Notes: generated by a model not told the origin, from the letters alone. 53,478 nt of DNA from Thermoflexus hugenholtzii JAD2 (GCA_945881915.1 CAMCVW010000022.1:1-53478), one strand, 5' to 3'. Shown: positions 8,115 to 16,139, numbered from the stretch's first letter. Translations and numbers: made by a program.

Positions 8115-8143
8115 ATGATATTGATAGTTACTATCAATATCAA
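8115..8143 (-). promoter_or_regulatory. Promoter of the 82-aa/COG0523 operon
   Basis: Read on the minus strand: -35 TTGATA (8138-8143; 5 of 6 consensus), a 17-bp spacer, and -10 TATCAT (8115-8120; 5 of 6). The spacer consists of the perfect operator 8122-8136 plus one base on each side. A start near 8108 would give a leader of about 15 nt with GGGGG as the ribosome binding site. The geometry predicts repression when the operator is occupied. Confidence 0.7.
8116..8142. promoter_or_regulatory. Fur-family (Zur-like) operator 1
   Basis: A perfect inverted repeat with 12-nt arms (TGATATTGATAG / CTATCAATATCA) around TTA. Its core TGATAGTTACTATCA (8122-8136) is a 7-1-7 palindrome, the architecture of Fur/Zur/Mur sites. 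It shares the TGATA-N5-TATCA ends of known Zur boxes in actinobacteria and cyanobacteria. Assignment to Zur rests on the downstream COG0523 gene. Confidence 0.7.
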
Positions 8144-8158
8144 TGATACTCACTATCA
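8144..8158. promoter_or_regulatory. Fur-family (Zur-like) operator 2
   Basis: TGATACTCACTATCA is a second 7-1-7 palindrome with one mismatched pair. Its centre (8151) lies 22 bp from the centre of operator 1 (8129), two helical turns, so two dimers could bind the same face. It lies just upstream of the -35 box, on the side toward the divergent aminotransferase gene. Confidence 0.6.
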
Positions 8159-8253
8159 ATACCAATGTCAAGTGGGTGTAACGAGGCAACGTTCTGTGCC
8201 TGCAGATCGAGCGAATTCTGTCATACTAGTGCCAACGAGACGGAGGAAAGACT

Positions 8254-9411
8254 ATGCAACACACTATGAGCGACCCGCTCGGCCTGCGCGCGGAGTTCCC
8301 CATCACCGAGAGTTGGAACTACTTGAACTGTGCGGCGATAGCGCCGTTGAGTCATGCCGCCCGCAACGCGGGCATTACCTTCATGGACGAGCGCATGTAT
8401 GAACCGTGGCCGGACCCAGCCCCGATGGGGTTGATCCGGCTGCGGCAACGCAAGGACCGTGTGCGGGCAGCGTTTGCCAAACTCATCGGCGCGCAACCCG
8501 GCGAGATTGGCTTGGTCGAGTCGACGAGCGCCGGCGAAAACATCGTGGCCCGGGCACTCGACCTCAAACCGGGCGACGAAATCGTCGTCGACGCATTGCA
8601 CTTCGAATCGAGTTATCTGCTCTACCGCCAATTGGAGCAGAGCCACGGCATCGTGCTGCGTGTGGTCGCACACAAAGAAGGCCGGATAGACCCCGAAGAC
8701 ATCGCAGCGGTGTGCGGGCAACGGACGCGGCTGGTGTCGTTGTCGTGGGTATCGAACCGTAACGGATTCCGCCACGACGTGGCTCAGATAGCAGCCATCG
8801 CCCACGCCCATGGCGCGTATTGTTATGTCGATGCGATCCAGGCGGTGGGCACATTTGTGATTGATGTGGCGGCAGCTGACGTCGATTTTTTGGCATGCGG
8901 GAGCTATAAGTGGCTGTATGCCAACTTCGGCGTGTCGTTTTTGTATGTGAAAAACAGCCTGCTCGATCGGATACCGTCGGACCGGTTCGGGCATACGCAT
9001 GTGGCAGCGGCGACCGAGGATCTGCAGTTTACGGTCAAAAGCGACGCCAGCAAGTACGAATACGCGGCGATTGCCCACACCTCGGTAGCACAGCTCGAAG
9101 GCGCGTTGAGCCTGTTTGAACGGGTGGGTATACATACCATCGAACGGCATGGGCTGGCGTTGGCGCAGCGGCTGTGGACGGGTCTTGAAGCAGCTGGCTG
9201 TGACATGTTCACGCCGCCACACACCCAATCAGCGATTGTGTCGATCTACACCCATGAGCATACTGCTGCGCTCGAAGCGGCACTCAAGCAGCACAAGATT
9301 GCGGCGTTGTTCCGCGAAAACAACACATCGCTGCGACTGGGCTGTGCGATGTTTAATACGGTGGACGAAATAGATCAGTGTGTTAGTGTGATACGTCGAG
9401 TAATGAAGTAA
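8254..9411 (+). CDS. Class V aminotransferase (cysteine desulfurase-like fold)
   Basis: A 385-residue PLP enzyme. STSAGEN at about 90-96 is the cofactor-phosphate region. D193 in YVDAIQAVG pairs with the pyridine nitrogen. K219 in ACGSYKW is the Schiff-base lysine. The C-terminal small domain includes ENNTSLRLGCAMFNT, as in class V enzymes. No desulfurase-type active-site Cys loop is evident, so kynureninase-, epimerase- or aminotransferase-like chemistry is equally possible. GGAGGAAAG precedes the ATG. A weak extended -10 (TGTCATACT, 8219-8227) lies upstream. The gene is divergent from the metal operon and shares its operator region. A decayed copy of its 3' third lies at 10283-10641. Confidence 0.88.
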   Translation: MQHTMSDPLGLRAEFPITESWNYLNCAAIAPLSHAARNAGITFMDERMYEPWPDPAPMGLIRLRQRKDRVRAAFAKLIGAQPGEIGLVESTSAGENIVARALDLKPGDEIVVDALHFESSYLLYRQLEQSHGIVLRVVAHKEGRIDPEDIAAVCGQRTRLVSLSWVSNRNGFRHDVAQIAAIAHAHGAYCYVDAIQAVGTFVIDVAAADVDFLACGSYKWLYANFGVSFLYVKNSLLDRIPSDRFGHTHVAAATEDLQFTVKSDASKYEYAAIAHTSVAQLEGALSLFERVGIHTIERHGLALAQRLWTGLEAAGCDMFTPPHTQSAIVSIYTHEHTAALEAALKQHKIAALFRENNTSLRLGCAMFNTVDEIDQCVSVIRRVMK

Positions 9412-9614
9412 TAGGAAGGAAAACGACGTAATAAGTAGTCGGTGTTCGCTCGTTCTTAGCTTATTTTTGGGCATGCACCACAAAATCGGTTCGGTGGAAT
9501 TTTGCAGTATATCGCTTCCTTTTACCTAGAGCAAAACGTCATGGAGCAGTGTGCACATATACGCTTTGCTTAAAACAAAACATAATTGGTTTATAGTTCA
9601 AATTTTTTATCGTG

Positions 9615-9620
9615 TATAAT
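9615..9620 (+). promoter_or_regulatory. -10 box before the lipoprotein gene
   Basis: A perfect TATAAT lies 38 bp before the ATG at 9659 within a strongly AT-rich segment (9560-9625) that contrasts with the flanking genes. TTATAG at 9591-9596 with an 18-bp spacer is the best but weak -35 candidate. Confidence 0.4.
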
Positions 9621-9658
9621 TTGGGATGTATAATTGTTTTTGTATGGAGAGGTTTCAG

Positions 9659-10210
9659 ATGAAACATCGGATGCTTTTGGTCGGGGGAATGACGTTATTG
9701 CTGCTGTTCAGCTCCTGTGGGAATACCGCTGCCGAACAACCCATGTCAGCACAACCAACAGCTGAGCAAATGACAACCGAAGAAAACGCACCAGCAGAAG
9801 AGGGTACAGAGCAGTCCTCCGTCGAGGAAGCACCTGCGGACAACACTGCCGAATCAGCAGGGAGCACTGCAGCACCTAAAAACGGTCCGTACATGCCATT
9901 GACTGCCGATGCCGACGTCCAAACAAAGAATCCCGTGAACGGTGAACCGTTCCCACAGACCGACATTCAGGTTATGTTCCTCTCGGATCTCGAAATCCCG
10001 GCAGCCCAAGAAGAATTGACTTTGCGATATGCAGAAGCTGGCTGGACTGTCACCGTTACAGAAGCTAAGGAATCGCTCGTCACCTTCACAGCAGCGCCGC
10101 CGCAGACAAGCACCTGGAAGGGTACCTGCACCATGGGTCTGCAAAAAGGCAGTCCAGAAGTCATGGGCACCCCAAAGTTGGTCATTAAAGGATTGTGCTA
10201 CGCCAACTAG
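9659..10210 (+). CDS. Secreted lipoprotein of unknown function
   Basis: A 183-residue protein. It has a signal peptide and lipobox (LLLLFSSCGN; lipidated Cys at residue 20). A low-complexity Ala/Glu/Thr/Gln linker (about 22-70) follows, then a compact C-terminal domain of about 110 residues with two Cys (KGTCTMG and GLCYAN) that may form a disulfide. No known domain is recognised. GGAGAGG at good spacing supports this ATG rather than the upstream one. The gene has its own promoter and a strong terminator, so it is a single-gene unit. It sits exactly between the full aminotransferase gene and the decayed copy of its 3' end. Confidence 0.8.
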   Translation: MKHRMLLVGGMTLLLLFSSCGNTAAEQPMSAQPTAEQMTTEENAPAEEGTEQSSVEEAPADNTAESAGSTAAPKNGPYMPLTADADVQTKNPVNGEPFPQTDIQVMFLSDLEIPAAQEELTLRYAEAGWTVTVTEAKESLVTFTAAPPQTSTWKGTCTMGLQKGSPEVMGTPKLVIKGLCYAN

Positions 10211-10233
10211 GAACGGTTGTGAATATTCTTCCC

Positions 10234-10266
10234 ACGCTGGTCGAGAATCGCTCGACCAGCGTTTTT
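10234..10266 (+). terminator. Strong terminator after the lipoprotein gene
   Basis: A 12-bp stem (ACGCTGGTCGAG, 10234-10245, pairing with 10251-10262) has a five-base loop and ends in TTTTT (10262-10266), 23 bp after the stop codon. Confidence 0.9.
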
Positions 10267-10282
10267 CTATGGCACGTCACTC

Positions 10283-10641
10283 CCTGCCATTGATCACACC
10301 TCGGACGCGCAACTCGAAGGCGCGTAGAGCCTGTTAGAACGGGTGGCATCGAAACCATCGAACGGCACGGGCTTGCTTTGTCACGTCGTCTGTGGACGCG
10401 GCTCGAGGCCGCGAGGTGTGAATTGTTTACCCCGCCGCAACATACCCAATCGGCGATTGTGTCGATCTATACCCATGAACACACTGCTGCGCTCGAAGCA
10501 GCGCTCAAGCAACACAAGATAGCGGCGTTGTTTCGCGAAAACAACACGTCACTGCGACTGGGCTGTGCGATGTTTAACACGGCCGAGGAGATTGATCAGT
10601 GTGTGGATGTTGTGCGCAAAGCAAGAACGGGGAAATTATGA
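10283..10641 (+). pseudogene. Decayed copy of the aminotransferase 3' third
   Basis: This stretch aligns with 9072-9411 of the intact class V aminotransferase gene. The last 65 codons are almost identical in protein (TQSAIVSIYTHEHTAALEAA, then LRLGCAMFNT), with many synonymous changes. The first part carries two in-frame TAG codons (GCGTAGAGCCTGTTAGAACG where the intact gene has GCGTTGAGCCTGTTTGAACG) and a small deletion near the next codons. The cofactor-binding domain is missing and no ribosome binding site is seen. The frame from about 10378 reads 87 residues but would be only a fragment of the small domain. Confidence 0.9.
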
Positions 10642-10740
10642 ATTATGAATTATGATACCTGATCTCTGATCTCTGATACCTGATCTCTGATTTCGGCTAC
10701 CCGTCTCGATTCTGACACCTAATCACTGATACCTGATATC
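10634..10740. repeat. Period-7 repeat tract
   Basis: Nine back-to-back heptamers fill 10634-10696: AATTATG three times, then ATACCTG, ATCTCTG, ATCTCTG, ATACCTG, ATCTCTG and ATTTCGG. After a 16-bp break, four more follow (10713-10740: TGACACC, TAATCAC, TGATACC, TGATATC). The stop codon of the pseudogene lies inside the first copies. It occupies the leader of the ABC ATPase gene, whose ribosome binding site begins just after it. Confidence 0.8.
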
Positions 10741-10754
10741 TCCCAAAGGATGTT

Positions 10755-11723
10755 ATGTCGCCCATCATTCATGTCGAACAGCTGCGCAAGTACTATGACG
10801 TCCCCATCCGGGATGCAGGGTTTGTGCAAGCGGTCAAGAGCCTCGTCAATCGGCAGTACAACACGGTCAAAGCCGTCGACGGCGTCAGCTTTGACATCGA
10901 ACCGGGCGAGGTCATCGGGTTCCTCGGACCCAATGGCGCCGGCAAGACTACCACGCTCAAAATGCTCTCTGGATTGCTTCACCCGACCAGTGGGAGCTGC
11001 ACAGTCCTGGGCTACACGCCGTTTGAACGCGACTATGCCTACCTGCGCCAGATGACGCTGGTCATGGGGCAGCGCAACAACCTGCTCTGGGACCTGCCGG
11101 CCGGCGATACGTTCGAACTGGCGCGCACCATATACAGCGTGGCAGATACTGATTACCAGCGCAACAAAGACGCCCTGGTCGAGCTCCTGGGCCTCGGCCC
11201 GTTGATGAGCAAACCCGTGCGCAATTTGTCACTGGGTGAGCGGATGAAGACCGAATTCGCGTTGTCGTTGATGCACAAGCCGCAGGTGTTGTTCCTCGAT
11301 GAGCCCACCATCGGCCTCGATATCACCGCCCAGAAGCACATCCGCCAATTCATCGGCGAGTACAACCAGCGCTATGGCGCGACCGTGCTGCTTACCAGCC
11401 ATTACATGGCCGATGTCGAGGCGCTGTGCAAACGGATTGTGATGATTAACCACGGTGTGGTGGTTTTTGATGGCGCACTGGCGGAACTGGTCAATCGCTA
11501 TGCACCGTCGCGCACCATGACGGTGCAGACGACGGCCACGCGGGCCGAGATGGCAGTATATGGTGTAGTCACCCACGACGACGACGGCACGATTACCATC
11601 AAGGTCGCCAAAGCGGATGTGCCGCGAGTGACGGGGGCGATTTTGGCAGCACACGAAGTGACAGATATCAGCATCAACGAACCACCCATCGAAGACGTCA
11701 TCGCCCAAGTCTACGGGCGCTGA
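10755..11723 (+). CDS. ABC-2 exporter ATPase (COG4586 type)
   Basis: A 322-residue ATPase. Walker A is GPNGAGKTT (59-67), the signature LSLGERMK (158-165), Walker B VLFLDEP (178-184), and H216 in LTSHYMAD is the switch His. The N-terminal extension before the core, with a long insert between strands (residues 12-40), is typical of COG4586, the partner of the two DUF990-type permeases encoded at 12569 and 13375. The exported substrate is unknown. AAAGGA precedes the ATG. The 3' end overlaps the convergent isomerase-like gene by 13 bp. That gene now separates the ATPase from its permeases, so the operon has been split. Confidence 0.9.
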   Translation: MSPIIHVEQLRKYYDVPIRDAGFVQAVKSLVNRQYNTVKAVDGVSFDIEPGEVIGFLGPNGAGKTTTLKMLSGLLHPTSGSCTVLGYTPFERDYAYLRQMTLVMGQRNNLLWDLPAGDTFELARTIYSVADTDYQRNKDALVELLGLGPLMSKPVRNLSLGERMKTEFALSLMHKPQVLFLDEPTIGLDITAQKHIRQFIGEYNQRYGATVLLTSHYMADVEALCKRIVMINHGVVVFDGALAELVNRYAPSRTMTVQTTATRAEMAVYGVVTHDDDGTITIKVAKADVPRVTGAILAAHEVTDISINEPPIEDVIAQVYGR

Positions 11724-12502
11724 GCCTGCTCCCATGCGGCGCGGATAGTGGTGACGGCTAGCGCGGTTTCGCCCTTCAGGTCTGCACCCATGCGCGCTTC
11801 GATGGCAATCGCGCTGCGGTAGCGCATGTGGGAGAGTGCAGTGAAGTACGCCGAAAAGTCATCGCCGGCGATCCCCGGGGCGGTCCGCTCGGCCCGTTCA
11901 GCGATGTGGGCGTGGCGAATCATCGCGGCGTGCGTCGTGATTTCGCTGGCTGGCTCGTCCTCGCGCAGCATGTGATAGATGTCGGTGAGGAGCTGTACCG
12001 CAGGATGGGCAACTGCTTTGACAATCGCAGCACCTTCGGCGAGGCTGTTGATATAGTTGCATTCGCCGCGATTGAGTGCTTCGACGACGATGGTGACGCC
12101 GTGATTGTCGGCGAGTGGGGCGTAGTGTCGTAACAGTTCGCTAAACTGCTCATCGGCAGCAGACACGCTCCAGCCCGCTGGCACTTGGCGCGAAGCACCA
12201 CTACCGATGACCATGGTGCGGATGCCGACCTGTTGGGCACGGGCAAAGGCTACCGCCCCGTAGTGCAACAGTCCGTCCCAGTCGACGTCTGGGCCGACAC
12301 ACTTGAGGTCGCCGGGCAGGAAGGCGTTGGCTGCAGTAACGGGCAACGGCGACGATTTGACGAGTGCAAGATTTGCTGCGAATGCAGCGGCATCAGCGCG
12401 GGGCATGAGCAGACGCTGGATGTTTTCTTCGATGAAGTCAATACCCGTGTCGGCGACCGTTGTGGCAAGCGATACTTCGGTACAGAGTCCGATGCGAATC
12501 AT
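11711..12502 (-). CDS. Sugar phosphate isomerase/epimerase-like protein (xylose isomerase-like TIM barrel)
   Basis: A 263-residue protein of the AP-endonuclease-2/xylose-isomerase-like TIM barrel family. The N-terminus IRIGLCTEV followed by GIDFIEENIQ, then VVEALNRGECNYINS, LTDIYHMLRED, IRHAHIAE and a late IAIEARM are the usual metal-site Glu/Asp/His positions. Such enzymes isomerise or epimerise keto-sugars or inositols in the cytoplasm; the substrate cannot be told. AGGAGAA precedes the chosen ATG. It lies on the opposite strand inside the ABC-2 exporter cluster, overlapping the ATPase 3' end, and looks like an insertion into that operon. Confidence 0.85.
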   Translation of the reverse strand: MIRIGLCTEVSLATTVADTGIDFIEENIQRLLMPRADAAAFAANLALVKSSPLPVTAANAFLPGDLKCVGPDVDWDGLLHYGAVAFARAQQVGIRTMVIGSGASRQVPAGWSVSAADEQFSELLRHYAPLADNHGVTIVVEALNRGECNYINSLAEGAAIVKAVAHPAVQLLTDIYHMLREDEPASEITTHAAMIRHAHIAERAERTAPGIAGDDFSAYFTALSHMRYRSAIAIEARMGADLKGETALAVTTIRAAWEQAQRP

Positions 12503-12568
12503 GGTGGTTCTCCTGTGTGGTAATGCTGTATTGTACGTCAGCAAGGCTGTCGTGTGAGAGGAGAGACG

Positions 12569-13372
12569 ATGCGCCAATTTTGGGAAATCTACCGCAAGCT
12601 GATACTCACCTCGACGCTCGAGATGCTTCAGTATCGCCTCGGGAATCTGTTTTGGCTGCTGGGCATGGTCTTTGAACCGATGATCTATTTGGTCATGTGG
12701 TCGGCACTCGCCACCGAAAAAGGCGGTTCCATCGCAGGCTATACCGCCGGCAATCTGGCAGCGTATTACATCGCCTGGACACTGGTCCGGCAGTGGAATA
12801 TTGCGCTGACACCGTACGGCTTTGAACAGCGTGTCCGTGAAGGCGGATTGACGCCGTTATTGTTGCGGCCGCTCCATCCGTTCCACTATGATCTGACGTC
12901 GTTTATCGCCATGCGCTTCGTCGGGACGTTGTACTGGATCCCTATCGGCGGTGCCTTGTGGTGGTTGTTTACGCCGGCGTTCCCGGGTGGATGGGTGACA
13001 GTGGGAATTTTTTGTGTGAGTCTGGTTCTCAGCTTTCTCATGCGCTTTGTGCTGGTCTATGCATTAGGCATGGTGTCGTTTTGGACGACACGTGTCAGTG
13101 CGATATTTAATCTGTACTTCGCCGTCGAGACGATTTTGTCGGGGAGGTTGGTCCCACAAGCGTTGTTGCCGGAGTGGGCGCAGCAGATAGCGAACGTATT
13201 GCCGTTCCGCTGGAGCTTCGGGTTCCCCATCGAGGTGATTATTGGCAAACTGACCCTGCCCGAGATGGTGCTCGGGCTGGGCATCCAACTCGGCTGGCTC
13301 GCGCTGGCGACGGTCCTGTTCGTCGTAGGCTGGAACGCAGGAATCAAGCGCTATAGTGCGGTAGGAGCGTAG
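12569..13372 (+). CDS. ABC-2 permease 1 (COG4587/DUF990 type)
   Basis: A 267-residue membrane protein with six hydrophobic segments (about residues 30-50, 60-82, 115-135, 143-172, 180-200 and 228-250). The cytoplasmic motif EGGLTPLLLRPLHPFHY between the second and third segments is typical of the DUF990 ABC-2 permeases that pair with COG4586 ATPases. GAGGAGAGACG precedes the ATG chosen here. The next permease starts two bases after its stop. It transports with the ATPase at 10755. Confidence 0.88.
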   Translation: MRQFWEIYRKLILTSTLEMLQYRLGNLFWLLGMVFEPMIYLVMWSALATEKGGSIAGYTAGNLAAYYIAWTLVRQWNIALTPYGFEQRVREGGLTPLLLRPLHPFHYDLTSFIAMRFVGTLYWIPIGGALWWLFTPAFPGGWVTVGIFCVSLVLSFLMRFVLVYALGMVSFWTTRVSAIFNLYFAVETILSGRLVPQALLPEWAQQIANVLPFRWSFGFPIEVIIGKLTLPEMVLGLGIQLGWLALATVLFVVGWNAGIKRYSAVGA

Positions 13373-13374
13373 TC

Positions 13375-14163
13375 ATGCGGAGATCAATAGTACTGGCGTG
13401 GCAATACCTGCGCCTGGCGGTGATGAACGAACTGCAATACCGCATCAACTTCGTCATTCAGATTTTCTTGACCGCGATTTCGCTGGTCACGGCATTGGTG
13501 GTACTGAGTCTGGTGTACGCACAAACAGATTCACTCGGCGGCTGGAGCAGGTATGAGCTCCAAGCGTTATTGGGCATTTACACCATCCTGTCTGGGGTCG
13601 TGCGCACGAGCATCCAACCGAATATCGAACGGCTGATGACAGACATCCAAAAAGGGACGTTCGATTATGTGCTCGTCAAACCCATCGACGCACAAGTACA
13701 AATCAGCATCCGCGAACTGCGTGTCTGGCATTGTATCGATATTGTTGCCGGTGCAGCCATACTCCTCGACGCGCTTTTTCGGCTCGAGGTATCTGTGACG
13801 TTCGGCGAGGTACTGTTGTTTGGACTAACGCTCACTCTGGGAATCGTCCTCATTTACACACTCTGGTTATTGATGGCCTGCATTGCGTTTTGGGTTATCC
13901 GTGTCGACAATATTTTCGAATTATTCGACAACATCGCCTCGGCGGGACGCCTACCCGTTGATATTTATCCACGCTGGATGCGCATTATTTTGACCTACAT
14001 CGTCCCGATGGCGTTTGCGGTCACCGTCCCGGCAGAGGTCATCATTGGCCGGATTAACTTGACCAATGTCGGTATCCAGGCGGCAGTGACGCTTGGGTTT
14101 TTTCTCGTCACACGCATCGTCTGGAACAAAGCAATGGTGCGTTACAGTGGCGCTTCTGCCTGA
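13375..14163 (+). CDS. ABC-2 permease 2 (COG3694/DUF990 type)
   Basis: A 262-residue membrane protein with about six membrane segments. The motif KGTFDYVLVKPIDAQ in the loop after the second segment corresponds to the LRP/VKP motif of the sister permease, marking the second half of a heterodimeric DUF990 exporter. AGGAG lies before the ATG, and the gap to permease 1 is two bases. Its last 22 bp overlap the convergent glycosyltransferase/methyltransferase gene. Confidence 0.88.
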   Translation: MRRSIVLAWQYLRLAVMNELQYRINFVIQIFLTAISLVTALVVLSLVYAQTDSLGGWSRYELQALLGIYTILSGVVRTSIQPNIERLMTDIQKGTFDYVLVKPIDAQVQISIRELRVWHCIDIVAGAAILLDALFRLEVSVTFGEVLLFGLTLTLGIVLIYTLWLLMACIAFWVIRVDNIFELFDNIASAGRLPVDIYPRWMRIILTYIVPMAFAVTVPAEVIIGRINLTNVGIQAAVTLGFFLVTRIVWNKAMVRYSGASA

Positions 14164-16094
14164 GGTTTGCGTGCTTTTGCGAAAATGATGACCCCAGGCC
14201 CCCGTTGGTCGATACGTGCGTCGTTCCGCAAATCCCACAATCGAAACACAGCTCGCACCACATTGAACGGATGCCACCAACGCCCGTCATTGGCACTGCC
14301 TGAGCGACGGTCTGCATAGGCGCGCCAGCGTTCGGGTAAAAGCTGCCGATCGAGCAACGGTTTGCCGATGCTATAGACGATGAAGTGTGCAAAAGGCACC
14401 GTCGCGCGCGTCTGCAGTTCTATCTCTTCGACCACAAAGCCCGCGCCGACGAGGAGTTCGCTGAGCTGCGCAGGCGTATACAAGCGCACATGATTGGACC
14501 AGATGGTGGCAATCCACGGATGCGCACGGAGCGGCGGCATTCCGAGCACAGCACGGATTCGCGAGATGGGGTCCCACCAGAACGGATAGTGCGCACAGGG
14601 CACACTGATGGCGAGAATCCCGCCTGGCGAGAGTAACCGATACAGCGTATGCAGCGCTTCGTCATCGGCGTAGATGTGCTCGAGCACTTCGCTGAACAAA
14701 ATCCGATCAAACGTCGCCGCCTCAAAAGGCAGCGCAGCCAGGTCGGCCAGCAGCACTGGCTGTGGCTGCGCCTCTCGCAGGCGTTGGATATCACGGTCCA
14801 CCCCGACAACGGTCGCAGGACACAGCGCACGGAGCAGTTGGACATAGACCCCTTGGCCACAGCCACAGTCCAGAATGGTGTGTGCGTCTGCGAGCTCGAG
14901 GAATTGCACGAGTGTGTGTGCGCGGCGCCGGTATGCCATATCGACTTCGTTGGCCAGGTGACGCGTCACGACCGCCTGCGTGGCAGGGTGAGGTGACTGT
15001 GCTGCGACGGTCTGCTGGAGCACCGCTCTGAGGGTTGCAATGCTTGCCAACGGGTCAAAGACACGTACCATCTGGACGGGGTCAGGCCGGGTTGGGAGGA
15101 TCGCGAGTGCCTGTTGGAGTGCGTGCCAATCGGTACAGTCAATGACGCGACCTGCGTCTGCCTGCCAGACGATCGAACGGAGGCCAGGGGTGTTGTGGAC
15201 GAGAATAGGCACGCCGCAGCGCAGCGCTTCGACGGCGAAACTGGGGAAGCAATCGCTGCGCGACGGCAGGAGCACCACATCACAACAGGCAAAAAACGCT
15301 GCCATGGCCGCTTCATCGCGGAGGAGTCCCAACGAACGGAAGGCCCCTTGCGGGGTGTCGGGGGCAGGTTCGTAGGGCATCTGTGGTGCCCCGACATGCA
15401 GCAAGAGCAGGGTGGGAAACGTCTCTTTGAGCGCTTCGAGGTGTGCAAAAACCCGATCAAAGCCTTTTTCGTGCACCATGCGACCGCCGATGCCGACGAC
15501 AAACGCGTCAGCAGGGATCCCGCGTACCTCGCGCGAACCTTCACTCGGGCACGGAACAATGGTGACCGGCGGGGTGATGACGCGGACACGCCAGCGCATG
15601 GGAGCGAGCCACCGCGAATGGTCGGCGTAGTCCGCACTATGCGTGCAGAGTGCATCTGCATGGGCGAACGCATGGAGCGCTGACTGGTGCATGAGGGACG
15701 TATACAACCGGTTGCGGAGCCCGTTGGGGAGGACCACGTCGCCGTGATGGACACACGAGTAGGGAACGTCGTGAAGCTGACAGAGCCAACCGACCAGACA
15801 CGCCTCGGGGAGCGGGGTGTGGATGATGACCACGTCGTGCAGTGGGATGAGGCGTGCGATAGTCGGCACGAACCCTGGTGCAACGACCGCACGGCTGATC
15901 GGCAGAAGGGTCGGGCAACGGACCACACGGACCCCGTTGAGGTCTTCGTCGAGCGCAGACGTGCGATCGTGCTGGCTACAGACGACCGTCACGTGGTCGC
16001 CCAGCGCTGCCCACCCTTCGGCGGCACGTTGCGCGTATTTGGTCAGCCCCGTCCAATGAGGCGCATAAAAACTCAGCACGACGAGTATCCGCAT
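14142..16094 (-). CDS. Glycosyltransferase family 4 - SAM methyltransferase fusion
   Basis: A 650-residue two-enzyme protein. Residues 1 to about 365 form a GT-B fold of the GT4 type: N-terminal LSFYAPHWTGLTKYAQ, donor-site GGRMVHEKGFDRV (203-215) and the E-x7-E region PSRSDCFPSFAVEAL (277-291). Residues 400-650 form a class I methyltransferase: motif I TILDCGCGQG (406-415), acidic residue in VVGVDRD (429-435), then FSEVLEHI and GGILAISVP. The protein would transfer a sugar from a nucleotide donor and methylate the glycan or an attached group. A start-proximal AGG is the only ribosome binding site, so the start is less certain, but the N-terminus is canonical. A weak hairpin terminator (16114-16139) separates it from the DUF4349 gene. 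Confidence 0.9.
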   Translation of the reverse strand: MRILVVLSFYAPHWTGLTKYAQRAAEGWAALGDHVTVVCSQHDRTSALDEDLNGVRVVRCPTLLPISRAVVAPGFVPTIARLIPLHDVVIIHTPLPEACLVGWLCQLHDVPYSCVHHGDVVLPNGLRNRLYTSLMHQSALHAFAHADALCTHSADYADHSRWLAPMRWRVRVITPPVTIVPCPSEGSREVRGIPADAFVVGIGGRMVHEKGFDRVFAHLEALKETFPTLLLLHVGAPQMPYEPAPDTPQGAFRSLGLLRDEAAMAAFFACCDVVLLPSRSDCFPSFAVEALRCGVPILVHNTPGLRSIVWQADAGRVIDCTDWHALQQALAILPTRPDPVQMVRVFDPLASIATLRAVLQQTVAAQSPHPATQAVVTRHLANEVDMAYRRRAHTLVQFLELADAHTILDCGCGQGVYVQLLRALCPATVVGVDRDIQRLREAQPQPVLLADLAALPFEAATFDRILFSEVLEHIYADDEALHTLYRLLSPGGILAISVPCAHYPFWWDPISRIRAVLGMPPLRAHPWIATIWSNHVRLYTPAQLSELLVGAGFVVEEIELQTRATVPFAHFIVYSIGKPLLDRQLLPERWRAYADRRSGSANDGRWWHPFNVVRAVFRLWDLRNDARIDQRGPGVIIFAKARKPQAEAPL

Positions 16095-16113
16095 ACCTGC
16101 ATTCTACACACAA

Positions 16114-16139
16114 ACACCGTCGGCTTGTGCCGACGGTGT
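16114..16139 (-). terminator. Hairpin between the DUF4349 gene and the GT4-methyltransferase gene
   Basis: An 11-bp perfect stem (ACACCGTCGGC / GCCGACGGTGT) with a four-base loop. On the minus strand it is followed by TTGTGTGTAG, a weak U-rich tail, and it lies 20 bp after the DUF4349 stop. Confidence 0.6.

Noticed and set aside
10283-10641. The repeated aminotransferase segment as a transposon end
   Set aside because: The repeat is coding sequence of the neighbouring gene with no transposase, terminal inverted repeat or target duplication.
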